From NCBI GenBank assembly GCA_003217735.2, contig CP031587.1, positions 62,001 through 126,000 of the forward strand: a stretch of 64,000 nucleotides of DNA. The letters run 5' to 3'. A model generated the notes under the pieces. The model ran no database searches, had not been told where the DNA came from, and was given only the letters and a program-made list of their open reading frames with translations. This stretch comes from Marinibacterium anthonyi (GTDB lineage: Bacteria > Pseudomonadota > Alphaproteobacteria > Rhodobacterales > Rhodobacteraceae). Numbering within the stretch: the first letter of the stretch is position 1; each line of letters opens with the position of its first letter. Made by a program: the position numbers and the translations under genes. Positions 37,731 through 46,167 of the stretch are shown piece after piece.

Positions 37731-38448
37731 TCAGGATTGCGCCGGTGACATAACCGGACGCGGGCGTGCACAGGAAGGCCGCCGCGCCGGCAATATCCGA
37801 CGGATCGCCCCAGCGGCCGGCGGGGATGCGCCCCAGGATTTCGGCGGACCGCACCGGGTCTTCGCGCAGTGCCGTGGTGTTGTTCGTGGCGATGTAGCCG
37901 GGCGCCACGGCGTTTACGTTGATGCCCTTGCCGGCCCATTCATTGGCCAGGGCCTTGGTCAGCCCGGCGACACCGTGCTTGGCCGCCGTGTAGGCGGGCA
38001 CGCGGATGCCGCCCTGGAAGGACAACAGCGAGGCGATGTTGACGATGCGCCCCCCCGCCCCGCGGTCCAACGCCGCCTTGGCAAAGGTCTGGGACAGCAG
38101 GAAGACGGCCTTCAGGTTCACGTCCAGCACGTCGTCCCAGTCGGTTTCCGCGAAGTCCACCGCATCGGCCCGCCGGATGATCCCGGCGTTGTTGACCAGG
38201 ATGTCCAGCGGTCCGGCCTCGGCCAGCCGCGCCGCCCCGGCAGCCGGATCGGAGAGATCCATTTCGAACGCCTCCGCCGTGCCCCCGGCGGCGTTGACCA
38301 TCGCGACCGTATCGTCGCAGGACGACCGCCCGGCCGCCACCACGTGCGCGCCACGCTCGGCCAGCCCAAGGGCCACCGCCTGACCGATGCCGGTATTGGC
38401 CCCGGTCACCAGCGCGCGCAGCCCGTCGATGCGAAACGGATCGCTCAC
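37702..38448 (-). CDS. kduD: 2-dehydro-3-deoxy-D-gluconate 5-dehydrogenase (SDR)
   Basis: A 248-residue classical short-chain dehydrogenase that interconverts 2,5-diketo-3-deoxygluconate and KDG, downstream of KduI in unsaturated uronate breakdown. TGANTGIGQAVALGLAERGAHV is the cofactor loop, NNAGI the second motif, Ser in NIASLLSFQGG and Tyr-x3-Lys in YTAAKHGVAGL the catalytic residues. The ending YVTGAILNVDGGW is typical of the family. The KduD assignment rests partly on its 4-nt overlap with kduI. Confidence 0.93.
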   Translation of the reverse strand: MSDPFRIDGLRALVTGANTGIGQAVALGLAERGAHVVAAGRSSCDDTVAMVNAAGGTAEAFEMDLSDPAAGAARLAEAGPLDILVNNAGIIRRADAVDFAETDWDDVLDVNLKAVFLLSQTFAKAALDRGAGGRIVNIASLLSFQGGIRVPAYTAAKHGVAGLTKALANEWAGKGINVNAVAPGYIATNNTTALREDPVRSAEILGRIPAGRWGDPSDIAGAAAFLCTPASGYVTGAILNVDGGWLAR

Positions 38449-39272
38449 CGCAGGTCTCCCATGGCGATCATGTCCATGTCGGTGAAATCGACGTTGTCGC
38501 CGGCCATCGCCCAGCAGAACGTATAGGCCCCGGTCCCGGCGCCCGCGTGGATCGACCAGGGCGGCGAAATCACCACCTCTTCGTTGGCCATCACGATGTG
38601 GCGGGTTTCGGACGGTTCGCCCATCAGGTGGAAGACCCGCGCGTCGGCATCCATGTCGAAGTACAGATACGCCTCCATCCGCCGGTCATGGGTATGGGCG
38701 GGCATGGTGTTCCAGACCGACCCGGTGGCCAGTTGCGTATAGCCCATGACCAGCTGGCAGGTGTCACAGACCTCGGGGTGGAGGACCTGGATGATCACCC
38801 GTTCGTTCGATGTCTCGGCCGAGCCCAGTTCCACCCGGCGCGCGTCCGAGGGGCGGATCTTGCGCGTCGGATGGGTGGCATGGGCGGGGGCGGAGAGGAT
38901 GTAGAACTTGCCGCCCCGGTCGAAGGTCACGGCCCCCGCGCCCCGACCGATGTAAAGGACATCGCCGCGTTCAAGCTCGTAGGTTTCGCCGGCAACCGAC
39001 ACCACGCCCGGTTCGCCGATGTTCAGGATCCCCATCTCGCGCCGATCCAGGATCGACGGCGTGCCGGTTTCGGCCACGTGGTCCAGCAGCAGCGGCGCGC
39101 CGCCGGGCACGGCCGATCCCACGATCAGGCGGTCGTAATGGGAATAGGTCAGGCGGATCTCGCCCGGCGCGAACAGGCCGCCGACGTGGAAATGGGCGCG
39201 CAGGGCCGAGGTATCCAGCGTCTTCGAGGTGGCCGGGTCGATGGCGTGGCGGGTTTCGGTGAACAGGGTCAT
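38445..39272 (-). CDS. kduI: 5-keto-4-deoxyuronate isomerase
   Basis: Isomerises 5-keto-4-deoxyuronate to 2,5-diketo-3-deoxygluconate. It is 275 residues, a tandem cupin. The zinc ligands lie in NTMPAHTHDRRMEAYLYFDM (His-x-His and Glu near residue 200) with a further His in PPWSIHAGAGTGAYTFCWAM. Other KduI signatures are GILNIGEPGVV, YIGRGAG and the terminal GDNVDFTDMDMI. Its presence shows that the operon handles unsaturated uronates released by pectate or alginate-like lyases, as well as glucuronate. Confidence 0.95.
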   Translation of the reverse strand: MTLFTETRHAIDPATSKTLDTSALRAHFHVGGLFAPGEIRLTYSHYDRLIVGSAVPGGAPLLLDHVAETGTPSILDRREMGILNIGEPGVVSVAGETYELERGDVLYIGRGAGAVTFDRGGKFYILSAPAHATHPTRKIRPSDARRVELGSAETSNERVIIQVLHPEVCDTCQLVMGYTQLATGSVWNTMPAHTHDRRMEAYLYFDMDADARVFHLMGEPSETRHIVMANEEVVISPPWSIHAGAGTGAYTFCWAMAGDNVDFTDMDMIAMGDLR

Positions 39273-39279
39273 TGGGGCC

Positions 39280-39597
39280 TCACAGGAAATCGTCGCGGCG
39301 GGGGGTGAAGGTGTCGATCAGGCGGCCCGGTTCAAGACAGGTGCAGCCGTGCCGGGCGTTCGAAGGGATGACGAAGCTGTCGCCGGGACCGACTTCGAAT
39401 TCCTCGCCCGCGATCGAGAACCGGAACCGGCCGGAGTCGACATAGGTGGATTGGACATGGGGGTGGGAATGGAGCGTCCCCTGCGCGCCGGACGCGAAGG
39501 TGAAGGACACCACCATCAGCTGGGGACTGTCCGACAGCACCTGGCGCAGGACACCGGGATCGGCCGTGACTTCTGGAAAGATCTGGACGTGGGGCAT
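39280..39597 (-). CDS. kdgF: KdgF-like cupin for unsaturated uronate ring opening
   Basis: A 105-residue single-domain cupin. Metal-site motifs are GTLHSHPHVQSTYVDSG (three His near 40-46) and a His in PSNARHGCTCLE. The C-terminal LIDTFTPRRDDFL closely matches the LIDTFSP-REDF ending of KdgF as remembered. KdgF speeds the linearisation of 4,5-unsaturated galacturonate and mannuronate to the ketouronate that KduI uses. The start is taken at 39597, as the frame upstream is Arg/Cys-rich and overlaps dctM. It lies 7 nt before kduI. The symbol is assigned on the strength of both the motif and the neighbour. Confidence 0.8.
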   Translation of the reverse strand: MPHVQIFPEVTADPGVLRQVLSDSPQLMVVSFTFASGAQGTLHSHPHVQSTYVDSGRFRFSIAGEEFEVGPGDSFVIPSNARHGCTCLEPGRLIDTFTPRRDDFL

Positions 39598-39607
39598 TTG
39601 GAACCTC

Positions 39608-40888
39608 TTAACGGAACAGCGACGGCAGCCAGAGCGACAGCGCGGGGATATAGGTGACAAGCATCAGCGTGGCGAAGGCCGCGCCGTAGAACGGCCAGAT
39701 CGTGCGCACCGCATCCCAGATCGGCAGGCGACCGACGGCGCAGCCGACGAACAGCACGGCCCCGACGGGGGGCGTGCACAGGCCGATGCCAAGGTTCAGG
39801 ATCAGGATGACGCCGAAATGCACCGGATCGACGCCAAAGGCCTGGGCCACGGGCAGGAAGATCGGCGTCGTGATCACGATCAGCGGCGACATGTCCATGA
39901 AGGTCCCCAGGATCAGCAGGACCACGTTCAGCAGCAACAGGATGACGATGGGGTTGTCCGACACGCCCTTCAGCATCGTGACCATCGACGCGGGCACCTT
40001 GGTATAGGCCAGCAGCCAGCCGAAGGCGGCGGCGCAGCCGATGACCATCAGCACCATGGCGGTGGTGCGCACGGCGGCGAAAGTGGCTTCGACGAAGTCG
40101 TGCCAGGACAGGCTGCGGTAGACGAAGAAGGTCACCAGCAGGGCGTAGACCACCGCGATGTTGGAGCTTTCCGAGGCGGTGAAGATCCCCGAACGCACGC
40201 CGCCGAAGATGATCGCCACCAGGATCAGCCCCGGCGCGGCCGAAACGAAGAGCTGGCGCATGACGCGCAGGCCCGGGAAGGGATCGGTCGGATAGCCGCG
40301 TTTCTTGGCGACAAGGTAGGCGGCGACCATCAGCGAGGCGGCCAGAACGAAGCCCGGCAGGATACCGGCGGTGAAGAGATCGGCGATGGAGATCCGCCCC
40401 CCCGCCGAAATCGAATAGATGATCATGTTGTGCGAGGGCGGCAGCATCAGCGCGATGATCGACGACACGACGGTGATGTTCACCGCGTAATCCACGCCGT
40501 AGCCGCGTTCCTTCATCTGCGGCACCATCAGCCCGCCCACGGCCGAGGCATCGGCGGCGGCGGACCCCGAAACACCGCCGAACATGACCGAGGCCAGGAT
40601 GTTCACCTGCCCCAGACCGCCGCGCAGGTGCCCGACGAAGGACCCCGCCAGGGCCACCAGCCGTCGGGCGATGTCGCCGCGCACCATGAGGTCGCCGGCA
40701 TAGATGAAGAATGGGATGGCCATCAGCGCAAAGACCGAGACGCCCGAATTCAGCCTCTGAAAGACCACCACGGGCGGCAGGCCCAGGTAGGCGATGGTGG
40801 CAAAGGACGAGATGCCCAGGCAGAAGGCCACCGGCGTGCCGATCAGCAGAAGGACCACGAAGGTGCCGAAAAGGATCCAGAGTTCCAT
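39608..40888 (-). CDS. dctM: TRAP transporter large permease (hexuronate)
   Basis: A 426-residue DctM-family permease with about 12 membrane helices. It opens MELWILFGTFVVLLLIGTPVAFCLGISS and carries MFGGVSGSAAADASAVGGLMVPQMKERGY (about 106-134), the conserved cytoplasmic loop region, and LPPSHNMIIYS. The late motif LGTFMDMSPLIVITTPIFLPVAQAFGVDPVHFG is typical. It lies 3 nt after dctQ. Uptake would be driven by sodium. Substrate is inferred as glucuronate/galacturonate or their unsaturated forms from the operon. Confidence 0.94.
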   Translation of the reverse strand: MELWILFGTFVVLLLIGTPVAFCLGISSFATIAYLGLPPVVVFQRLNSGVSVFALMAIPFFIYAGDLMVRGDIARRLVALAGSFVGHLRGGLGQVNILASVMFGGVSGSAAADASAVGGLMVPQMKERGYGVDYAVNITVVSSIIALMLPPSHNMIIYSISAGGRISIADLFTAGILPGFVLAASLMVAAYLVAKKRGYPTDPFPGLRVMRQLFVSAAPGLILVAIIFGGVRSGIFTASESSNIAVVYALLVTFFVYRSLSWHDFVEATFAAVRTTAMVLMVIGCAAAFGWLLAYTKVPASMVTMLKGVSDNPIVILLLLNVVLLILGTFMDMSPLIVITTPIFLPVAQAFGVDPVHFGVILILNLGIGLCTPPVGAVLFVGCAVGRLPIWDAVRTIWPFYGAAFATLMLVTYIPALSLWLPSLFR

Positions 40889-40891
40889 GTG

Positions 40892-41413
40892 TCAGGCCTC
40901 GATCGGATCGTCGCCGAAGCGCGCGGTGGGAAGGCCGGCCAGGCGCCGGGTGATGCGTTCAAGCGAGAACAGCACGATCAAGGCGCCGCCGCCCACGATG
41001 GGCAGGAAGTCGAAGGCGCCCGAGATCCCAAGCGAAGGCAGCTTGTTGCCGGCGGCCTTGTCGGCCAGCAGCCAGCCGTAATAGACCATCCCCGCGCCAA
41101 AGCCGGTCACCGCCAGGTCCGAGACCGTGAACAGCCACAGCTTGATGCGATCCGGCAGGAAATAGAGCAGCACGTCGAAGGACAGGTGATAGCCTTCGCG
41201 GATCCCCACGGCGGCGCCGAGGAAGATGAACCAGCCCATGATCATGACGGACGCCGGTTCGGTCCAGATGATGCTGTCGTTCAGCACGTAGCGCCAGAAG
41301 ACCTGCGCGGCGATCAGTACCGTCATAAGCACCAGTCCCGTGCCCGCCACCCACAGCGCGGCCCGTGCCGCGACCCTTGTGGCGCGGGCGATAATCAACA
41401 GCGTGTCCTGCAC
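40892..41413 (-). CDS. dctQ: TRAP transporter small permease (hexuronate)
   Basis: A 173-residue four-helix DctQ subunit. The second conserved stretch FWRYVLNDSIIWTEPASVMIMGWFIFLGAAVGIREGYHLSFDVL (about residues 39-82) is diagnostic for the family, with WTEP and the following Gly-x-Arg. It sits between dctP and dctM. A GC hairpin (41437-41459) precedes it, so its yield may be set below that of the receptor. Confidence 0.93.
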   Translation of the reverse strand: MQDTLLIIARATRVAARAALWVAGTGLVLMTVLIAAQVFWRYVLNDSIIWTEPASVMIMGWFIFLGAAVGIREGYHLSFDVLLYFLPDRIKLWLFTVSDLAVTGFGAGMVYYGWLLADKAAGNKLPSLGISGAFDFLPIVGGGALIVLFSLERITRRLAGLPTARFGDDPIEA

Positions 41414-41436
41414 GTCTGCCCCCTCCCATCTGGTGT

Positions 41437-41459
41437 CCCGGCCCCGTGACGGGGCCGGG
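41437..41459 (-). promoter_or_regulatory. Intra-operon GC hairpin between dctP and dctQ
   Basis: Perfect 10-bp arms CCCGGCCCCG (41437-41446) and CGGGGCCGGG (41450-41459), 3-nt loop, between receptor and permease genes. It resembles the hairpins at 16729 and 47138. No U tract. Confidence 0.65.
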
Positions 41460-41468
41460 GATTGGCCG

Positions 41469-42449
41469 TTACTCGGTGGCCTGGATACGCGCGACGAGAT
41501 CCTTGAGGTTCTGGTCCGTCACGTATTTCTCGTAGACCGGCTCCATCGCCGCCATGAACGGCGCCTTGTCGATGTCGGTGATCACCTCGTTGCCGGCGGC
41601 GCGCACCTTCTCCTCGGACGCGGCTTCGCGATCGGCCCAAAGCTGGCGCTGCACCACGGTCGACGCCTTGGCGGCCTCCATCACGGCCTGCTGATCCTCG
41701 GGCGTCAGCTTGTCCCAGCTGGCCTTGGACATCACCAGGACCTCGGGCACCATCAGGTGCTGATCCAGCGTGTAATAGCCGGCGACCTCGAAGTGGCCAG
41801 ACGATTCATAGGACGGCCAGTTGTTTTCGGCCCCGTCGATCACCCCGGTCTGGATCGAGGAATAGACCTCGCCGTAGGGCATCGGCGTGGCGTTGGCGCC
41901 AAGCGCGCTGACCATGTCGACGAACAGGTCCGATTGCATGACGCGGAACTTCATGCCCGACAGGTCGTCCAACGTGGTGATGGGCTTTTCCGAATTGTAG
42001 AAGCTGCGCGAACCGGCGTCGTAATAGGTCAGCCCGATCAGGTCGTGTTCGGCAAAGGCGGCCAGGATATCGGCGCCGATGTCGCCGTCCAGCACGTGGT
42101 GCATGTGGTCGGTCGACCGGAAGATATAGGGCAGCGACGGCACCTGGGTTTCCGGAATGATGTTGTTGAACGGGCCCATCGACACGCGGTTCAGGTCGAT
42201 CACGCCGAACTGGGTCTGTTCGATCGTGTCCTTCTCTTCGCCCAGCTGGGCGGAATGGAAGACCTCGATGCAGATACGCCCGTCGGTGCTTTCCTGCAGC
42301 TTCTCGCCCATGACCTTCACGGCCTCGACGGTCGGATAGCCGTCCGGGTGGGTGTCGGAGGACCGCAGCGTGATCTCGCAGGCGCCGGCCGCCGTGACCA
42401 TGGCGGTGCCCGCCAGCAGGGCGGCCCCGATTGTCTTGGTGTAGTACAT
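41469..42449 (-). CDS. dctP: TRAP transporter solute receptor (hexuronate)
   Basis: A 326-residue periplasmic receptor with a signal peptide (hydrophobic core [15 protein letters not shown], cleavage near residue 23). The mature start [28 protein letters not shown] and [46 protein letters not shown] are DctP-family; the Arg in FRVMQS normally pairs with the ligand carboxylate. Hexuronate-binding TRAP receptors with this operon context are known from structural surveys. It follows uxaC by 30 nt. Confidence 0.94.
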   Translation of the reverse strand: MYYTKTIGAALLAGTAMVTAAGACEITLRSSDTHPDGYPTVEAVKVMGEKLQESTDGRICIEVFHSAQLGEEKDTIEQTQFGVIDLNRVSMGPFNNIIPETQVPSLPYIFRSTDHMHHVLDGDIGADILAAFAEHDLIGLTYYDAGSRSFYNSEKPITTLDDLSGMKFRVMQSDLFVDMVSALGANATPMPYGEVYSSIQTGVIDGAENNWPSYESSGHFEVAGYYTLDQHLMVPEVLVMSKASWDKLTPEDQQAVMEAAKASTVVQRQLWADREAASEEKVRAAGNEVITDIDKAPFMAAMEPVYEKYVTDQNLKDLVARIQATE

Positions 42450-42479
42450 TGTTTTTCCTCCCAGAAAAATGGCCCCTTG

Positions 42480-43886
42480 TCAGAGCCGGTAAGCCTGTTT
42501 CGCAAGCTCGTAAGTGAGGTCGCGGGCGACCTCGTGCGCATCCGCCATCCCCAGCCGCCCGGTGGCGACCAGCGTGGCGAGATAGGAACAATCCGACCGC
42601 CGCGCCACGTCATGGCGCGCGGGGATCGAACAGAAGGCGCGGGTGTCGTCGTTGAACCCGGCCGTGTTGTAGAAACCGCAGGTTTCGGTGGTGGCCTCGC
42701 GGAAGCGGCGGATCCCCTCGTGGCTGTCGAAGAACCACCAGGGCGGACCCAGCGTCAGCGACGGCCAGGCCCCGGCCATCGGCGCCAGTTCCCGGCCATA
42801 CACCGTTTCGTCCAGCGTGAAGAGGATGATGCGCAGGCCCGGTTCCATCCCCACCGCGTCCAGCATCGGTTTCAGCGCGCCGACGTAATCGGTGCGGCCC
42901 GGGATATCGAAGCCCTTGTCGCGGCCATGCCGCGCAAAGACCTGCGCCGAATGGTTGCGCCGCGCGCCGGCGTGGATCTGCAGGGTCAGGCCGTCCTCAA
43001 GGCTCATCCGCGCCATTTCGGTCAGCATCTGGCCACGGAACGCGTCGGCCTCGTCCGGCGAACACATCCCCTTCAGCGCCTTCTGGAACAGCGCCCCCGC
43101 TTCCTTCGGCGACAGATCCTCTGTCCGCGCCGTGGGATGACCATGGTCGGATGCGGTGGCCCCGTGGTCCTTGAAAAACGCCCGGCGCGCCCGGTGCGCG
43201 TTGAGATAGCCCTCCCAGGTGGCCGTCTCTTCGCCCGTGAGCGCGCCGAACTGCTCGATGTTCTCTGCAAAGCCCTCGAACTTCGGGTCGACCACGGCGT
43301 CGGGGCGGTAGGTTGTGATCACACGGCCCGTCCAGCCGCTGTCGCGGATCTGGCGGTGCCATTTCAGGTCGTCCAGCGCGCCTTCGGTGGTGGCCAGCGC
43401 GTCGATGTTGAACCGGTCGAACAGCGCCCGGGGGCGGAAATTGTCCTGCGCGAGGCAGGCATCGATATGGTCGTAGATCGCGTCGGCATTCGCCGCCGAA
43501 GGGCGTTCGTCCACCCCGAAGACATGTTCAAAGGAATGGTCCAGCCACATGCCCGACGGCGTGGCGCGGAACAGGTGGTAGTTGGACGCGAACAGCCGCC
43601 AGATCTTGCGCGGATCGGTTTCCGTCGGCCCGCCATCCACGCGCGGCACGCCCAGGTCGGTCAGGGCGATGCCCTGGCTCACCAGCATGCGGAACACATA
43701 GTGATCGGGGATCACGAACAATTCTGCCGGGTTGGGGAAACGGTCGTTTTCGGCGAACCAGCGGGGATCGCAATGGCCATGCGGGCTGAGGATCGGAAGA
43801 TCGGCCACGCCTTCGTACAACGCCCGCGCCAGGCTGCGTGTCGCCGGGTCGGCGGGAAACAGACGGTCGGGGTCGGTCAGGGGCAT
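42480..43886 (-). CDS. uxaC: Glucuronate isomerase (uronate isomerase)
   Basis: Converts D-glucuronate to D-fructuronate (and galacturonate to tagaturonate). It is 468 residues in the amidohydrolase superfamily, matching the family length. Metal and substrate residues are in LSPHGHCDPRWFAEN near residue 34, HGHPTARTEDLSP around 250, LQIHAGARRNHS and ILFTLDETVYGRELAPMAGAWPSLTLGPPWWFFDS; it ends DLTYELAKQAYRL. It is the first gene of the uronate array, divergent from the GntR gene with an ACTAG palindrome between. Confidence 0.96.
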   Translation of the reverse strand: MPLTDPDRLFPADPATRSLARALYEGVADLPILSPHGHCDPRWFAENDRFPNPAELFVIPDHYVFRMLVSQGIALTDLGVPRVDGGPTETDPRKIWRLFASNYHLFRATPSGMWLDHSFEHVFGVDERPSAANADAIYDHIDACLAQDNFRPRALFDRFNIDALATTEGALDDLKWHRQIRDSGWTGRVITTYRPDAVVDPKFEGFAENIEQFGALTGEETATWEGYLNAHRARRAFFKDHGATASDHGHPTARTEDLSPKEAGALFQKALKGMCSPDEADAFRGQMLTEMARMSLEDGLTLQIHAGARRNHSAQVFARHGRDKGFDIPGRTDYVGALKPMLDAVGMEPGLRIILFTLDETVYGRELAPMAGAWPSLTLGPPWWFFDSHEGIRRFREATTETCGFYNTAGFNDDTRAFCSIPARHDVARRSDCSYLATLVATGRLGMADAHEVARDLTYELAKQAYRL

Positions 43887-43928
43887 GTATTGGGTCCCGG
43901 AATCGCGGCTATTGGTGGCTTGATGTAA

Positions 43929-43942
43929 ACTAGTATGCTAGT
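43929..43942. promoter_or_regulatory. ACTAG-TATG-CTAGT palindrome, candidate GntR operator
   Basis: Perfect 5-bp arms with 4-nt spacer in the uxaC/GntR divergent region, 43 nt before uxaC. It is probably the operator for the adjacent FCD regulator. Confidence 0.55.
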
Positions 43943-44021
43943 CTGGTAGTTGTGTCAAAACCTGATTTGACGTAAAGAATGTCGAAGATTTCCGATGCAC
44001 GGCCCGGTAAGACCTCATGAA

Positions 44022-44711
44022 ATGACAGACTTGTCCTTCCTTTCCCCCGCGCCGACCGCATCGGCGACCGACCAGATCTTTGACACGATCTATCGGGCCA
44101 TCGTGTCGCTGGACCTGCCGCCGGGCGCAAAGATTTCCGAGGTCGACATCGCCGGGCGGTTCGACGTGTCGCGCCAGCCGGTGCGGGACGCGTTCTTTCG
44201 TCTGTCCAAGCTGGGGTTCCTGGCGATCCGTCCGCAGCGGGCGACGCTGGTCACCAAGATTTCCGAACAGGCGGTGCGCGACGCGGCCTTCGTGCGCTGC
44301 GCGCTCGAGGTCGCCTGTTTCCGCGTGGTCCTGGATGTGATCACAGACGATCAGCTTGCCGAGTTGCGGGCGCTGCTGGGGGCCCAGCAAGACGCCGTGA
44401 CCCGCGATGCGCGGGCCGAATTCCACGAGCTGGACGACGCCTTTCACCGCCGCATCTGCGAGATTGCGGGCCACGGCCATGTCTGGACCCTGATCCGCGA
44501 ACAGAAGGCGCACATGGACCGGGTCCGGTTCCTGTCGCTGTCACAGGACGGTCAATTGGCCCATGACGAACACGTGTCGATCCTGGATGCGCTGGAACGC
44601 CGCGACGCCACGGAAACCGAAGCGATGGTGCGCAAGCACCTGGGGCGGATCCTGACCTTCGTGTCGTTCATCCGCGAAAAACACGAACAGTATTTCGAGG
44701 ACGAGGCTTAG
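44022..44711 (+). CDS. GntR/FCD regulator of the uronate operon
   Basis: A 229-residue regulator: winged helix at about residues 15-75 (ISEVDIAGRFDVSRQPVRDAFFRLSKLG), FCD domain after about 85 with metal-ligand candidates FHELDDAFHRRIC and DEHVSILDAL. ATG 44022 and an earlier ATG at 43995 (9 residues longer) are both possible; neither has a strong ribosome site, suggesting weak or leaderless-like translation. It is divergent from uxaC. Its stop overlaps that of the convergent aminotransferase (TTAG at 44708-44711). It probably responds to a hexuronate intermediate. Confidence 0.88.
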   Translation: MTDLSFLSPAPTASATDQIFDTIYRAIVSLDLPPGAKISEVDIAGRFDVSRQPVRDAFFRLSKLGFLAIRPQRATLVTKISEQAVRDAAFVRCALEVACFRVVLDVITDDQLAELRALLGAQQDAVTRDARAEFHELDDAFHRRICEIAGHGHVWTLIREQKAHMDRVRFLSLSQDGQLAHDEHVSILDALERRDATETEAMVRKHLGRILTFVSFIREKHEQYFEDEA

Positions 44712-46042
44712 GCCGTCGCCGTCGCCAGCGCCGATTCCAGCCCGGTTTCCAGCTTGTCCACCAGTTCGACGGCCTGGTCGTCGGTCAGGATGAAGGGCGG
44801 GGCCAAAAGCACGTGGTCGCCGTTCCTGCCATCGACCGACCCGCCCATCGGATAGCAGATCAATCCGGCCTCGAACGCGGCCGTCTTCAGCCTGGCATTG
44901 ACCTTCAGGCCGGGATCGAACGGTGTCTTCGTCTCGCGGTCCGCGACCAGTTCGAGGCCCAGGAACAGCCCCTTGCCCCGGATGTCGCCGACGTGGGGAT
45001 GTTGTGCGAACCGGTCCTCCAGCAGCGCCCGCAGCGTGTCGCCCATGCGCGTCACCCGCCCGACCAGGTCGTCGCCCACCAGCCTGTCAAGCACGGCGCA
45101 GGCGGCGGCCGCCGCCACCGGGTGCCCCATGTAGGTGTGCCCGTGCTGGAAGAACCCGCTGCCACCGGCGATCGCGTCGTAGATGGTGGCGGAACACAGC
45201 ATCGCGCCGATGGGCTGGTACCCGCCGCCCAGCCCCTTGGCGATGGCGGTTATGTCGGGGGCCACGCCTTCGCCTTGCGCGGCGAACAAGGTGCCCGTCC
45301 GGCCCATCCCGCACATGACCTCGTCCAGGATCATCAGGATGCCATGCCGGTCGCAGACCTCGCGGATCGCCCGGAAATAGCCGTCGACCGCGGGCACCGC
45401 ACCCAGGGTCGCGCCGACCACGGGTTCGGCCACGAAGGCCATCACGGTTTCGGGCCCCAGCCGGGCGATCTCGGCTTCAAGCTCGGCGATCAGGCGGTCG
45501 CAATAGGCGGTCTCGGTCTCGCCCGGTTCCTGCCCGCGATAGGCGTAGCAGGGCGAAACGTGGGACACGTCCATCAGAAGCGGCGCGAAGGGCGCGCGGC
45601 GCCAGGCATTGCCACCGGTGGCCAGCGCACCAAGGGTATTGCCATGATAGCTTTGCTTGCGGGCGATGATGCGGCTGCGCTGTGGCTGGCCGATTTCCAG
45701 GAAGTATTGGCGCGCCAGCTTCAGCGCCGCTTCCATCGCCTCGGATCCGCCGGACACCAGGTAGACCCGGTCAAGACCCGCAGGCGCCAGGTCGATCAGC
45801 CGGTCGGCCAGCGTTTCGGCCGGATCGGAGGTGAAGAAACCGGTATGCGCGAATGCCACCTTGTCCAACTGCGCCTTGATCGCGTCCGTCACATGCGCGT
45901 CGCCATGGCCCAGGCAGGACACCGCCGCGCCCCCCGATCCGTCCAGGTAGGCCTTGCCGGACTTGTCGTACAGATAGGCCCCTGCCCCGTGCGAAACGGC
46001 GGGAAGGTTGGCGCGGCTGTTGCGGGGAAAGACGTGCGACAT
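44708..46042 (-). CDS. Class III PLP aminotransferase
   Basis: A 444-residue aminotransferase of the omega/gamma-aminobutyrate family. Features: AVSCLGHGDAHVTDAIKAQL, VSGGSEAMEAALKLARQYF (PLP phosphate loop near 95), FVAEPVVGATLGAVPAVDGYFRAIREVCDRHGILMILDEVMCGMGRTG with the PLP Asp, and ITAIAKGLGGGYQPIGAML with the PLP Lys. The start at 46042 gives a natural N-terminus; the upstream frame adds an unrelated 33 residues. It is divergent from the TAXI-TRAP operon, which may bring in its amino substrate. The exact substrate is not readable from sequence. Confidence 0.92.
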   Translation of the reverse strand: MSHVFPRNSRANLPAVSHGAGAYLYDKSGKAYLDGSGGAAVSCLGHGDAHVTDAIKAQLDKVAFAHTGFFTSDPAETLADRLIDLAPAGLDRVYLVSGGSEAMEAALKLARQYFLEIGQPQRSRIIARKQSYHGNTLGALATGGNAWRRAPFAPLLMDVSHVSPCYAYRGQEPGETETAYCDRLIAELEAEIARLGPETVMAFVAEPVVGATLGAVPAVDGYFRAIREVCDRHGILMILDEVMCGMGRTGTLFAAQGEGVAPDITAIAKGLGGGYQPIGAMLCSATIYDAIAGGSGFFQHGHTYMGHPVAAAAACAVLDRLVGDDLVGRVTRMGDTLRALLEDRFAQHPHVGDIRGKGLFLGLELVADRETKTPFDPGLKVNARLKTAAFEAGLICYPMGGSVDGRNGDHVLLAPPFILTDDQAVELVDKLETGLESALATATA

Positions 46043-46167
46043 GTGGGTTTCCGTCCGTGTTTTCCCGCGCGACCGGTGCTCGGGGTTGCCAAAAAGGGAA
46101 CATGCTGGTCTCCTGCTTATTACAAGCGTTTCCATTTTCAAGAAACCGTGAGACGGGGAGTCTTTTG

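Noticed and set aside
39446-41449. Long open plus-strand frame opposite dctM and dctQ
   Set aside because: It encodes a His/Asp/Arg/Gln-rich low-complexity product and mirrors clear TRAP permease genes.
41340-43928. 862-codon plus-strand frame opposite dctP and uxaC
   Set aside because: It is antisense to two well-recognised genes and has no recognisable domain.
43995-44021. Longer GntR start at 43995
   Set aside because: Kept only as an alternative: no better ribosome site, and the nine extra residues are not part of the winged helix.
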